Source: Paracoccaceae bacterium
GTDB lineage: Bacteria; Pseudomonadota; Alphaproteobacteria; Rhodobacterales; Rhodobacteraceae
Direction: 5' to 3'
DNA: 64,000 nucleotides
Assembly: GCA_022823605.1 (NCBI GenBank)
Contig: JAJEHS010000003.1
Coordinates: forward strand, 1-64,000
Positions 63,731 to 64,000 of this stretch are shown here, one piece after another (position 1 is the stretch's first letter; each line of letters opens with the position of its first letter). The notes beneath the pieces are model-generated. The model made no database searches, was not told the origin of the DNA, and saw only the letters and a list, made by a program, of their open reading frames with translations. Position numbers and translations under genes: made by a program.

Positions 63731-64000
63731 CTAGACCGATGTTCCGTTTTCGTGTTCGAATCCAGAAACGGCTTCGGCCTCTTGCTTGGCGATCTTTGAA
63801 GCATCTTCAATTAGAGGTACGGCAACGGGTTGAAGAGTACCTGAGATAATTGCCCGGGTATAACCCCATACCTGTAGGACCAAACGCAGAAACAATACAG
63901 AAAAGGCCATTGGAACAAGCAATTTGGCTGGCCAGAGCGGCAATCGGATATCAAGGCTTGAGTCACGACTCCAATAGGGTGCCGACCAGTCGAATGATCG
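63731..64000 (-). CDS. TRAP transporter small permease (DctQ), partial
   Basis: The frame is open to the window end, so only the C-terminal part is present. Just before the window edge it reads WSAPYWSRDSSLDIR, then LPLWPAKLLVPMAFSVLFL; the pattern of W-P-Y-W before a PLWPAK helix is typical of DctQ. Cytoplasmic tail follows. Same operon as dctM. A shorter reading that begins at 63943 is only a TTG inside the gene. Confidence 0.87.
   Translation of the reverse strand, partial: RSFDWSAPYWSRDSSLDIRLPLWPAKLLVPMAFSVLFLRLVLQVWGYTRAIISGTLQPVAVPLIEDASKIAKQEAEAVSGFEHENGTSV

Noticed and set aside
63731-63943. Short 70-residue gene near the window end
   Set aside because: Its first codon is a TTG within a frame that stays open to the window edge; it is the C-terminal part of the TRAP small permease.
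1-64000. CRISPR arrays, rRNA operons, tRNA genes
   Set aside because: No regularly spaced repeats, no rRNA signature and no credible tRNA cloverleaf were seen by eye.

Overview
The window reads as chromosome of a fairly low-GC, probably marine alphaproteobacterium. This rests on three gene-order blocks familiar from that class: rpoZ-relA/spoT-pdxJ-acpS-lepB-rnc-era-recO; rbfA-truB divergent from dapB; and serB divergent from serC-serA. It is also supported by a trimethylamine monooxygenase, a BCCT osmolyte transporter, two branched-chain-amino-acid-type (HAAT) ABC importers and a TRAP transporter, all typical of organisms living on dissolved organic nitrogen and osmolytes. Exact placement (Rhodobacterales, SAR116-like or Rhodospirillales-like) cannot be fixed from sequence reading alone.

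Layout. 1-1.2 kb: 3' part of an IS200/IS605-type tnpB. 1.2-4.7 kb: lone FGGY sugar kinase and a BCCT transporter facing each other across a strong hairpin terminator. 4.9-7.9 kb: truB/rbfA against dapB-plsC. 7.9-14.6 kb: trimethylamine monooxygenase divergent from a five-gene HAAT importer operon ending in an unknown gene. 14.6-22.6 kb: accA, a PatB/MalY aminotransferase, def-fmt, an exported nucleosidase-like protein of different base composition, an outer-membrane barrel, an RNase HI with an extra degenerate RNase H domain, and ispH. 22.9-30.6 kb: the stringent-response, vitamin B6, ACP, signal-peptidase, RNase III, Era and RecO block. 31.0-32.7 kb: umuDC. 32.7-37.7 kb: serine biosynthesis and argE. 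37.8-42.3 kb: Atm1-like exporter, YggT-like protein, and a sodium/solute symporter with its DUF4212 partner. 43.1-45.4 kb: a small-molecule kinase overlapping a class III aminotransferase of the phospho-lyase type. 45.9-52.4 kb: polytopic membrane protein and a second HAAT importer. 52.8-56.8 kb: a compact DotM/TrbA - PilM - prepilin peptidase - PilV cluster. 56.8-60.6 kb: lytic transglycosylase, acetolactate-synthase-like enzyme and DNA methyltransferase. 60.9-62.3 kb: orphan AbiEi-like protein and a metallo-beta-lactamase-fold protein. 62.3-64 kb: TRAP permeases, cut by the window end.

Most interesting: the four-gene 52.8-56.8 kb cluster couples a type IVB secretion coupling-complex subunit to IncI-plasmid-style thin-pilus parts. 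Its prepilin peptidase has a non-canonical second active-site motif, and its PilV-like tip protein carries several DxDxDG calcium-type loops. No secretin, ATPase or major pilin is present beside it. Also notable are an RNase III lacking one metal-binding Asp, the tandem RNase H protein, the split kinase/phospho-lyase pair, and a methyltransferase next to an orphan antitoxin-like gene.

All functional names come from reading motifs and remembered family features; no database search was run.
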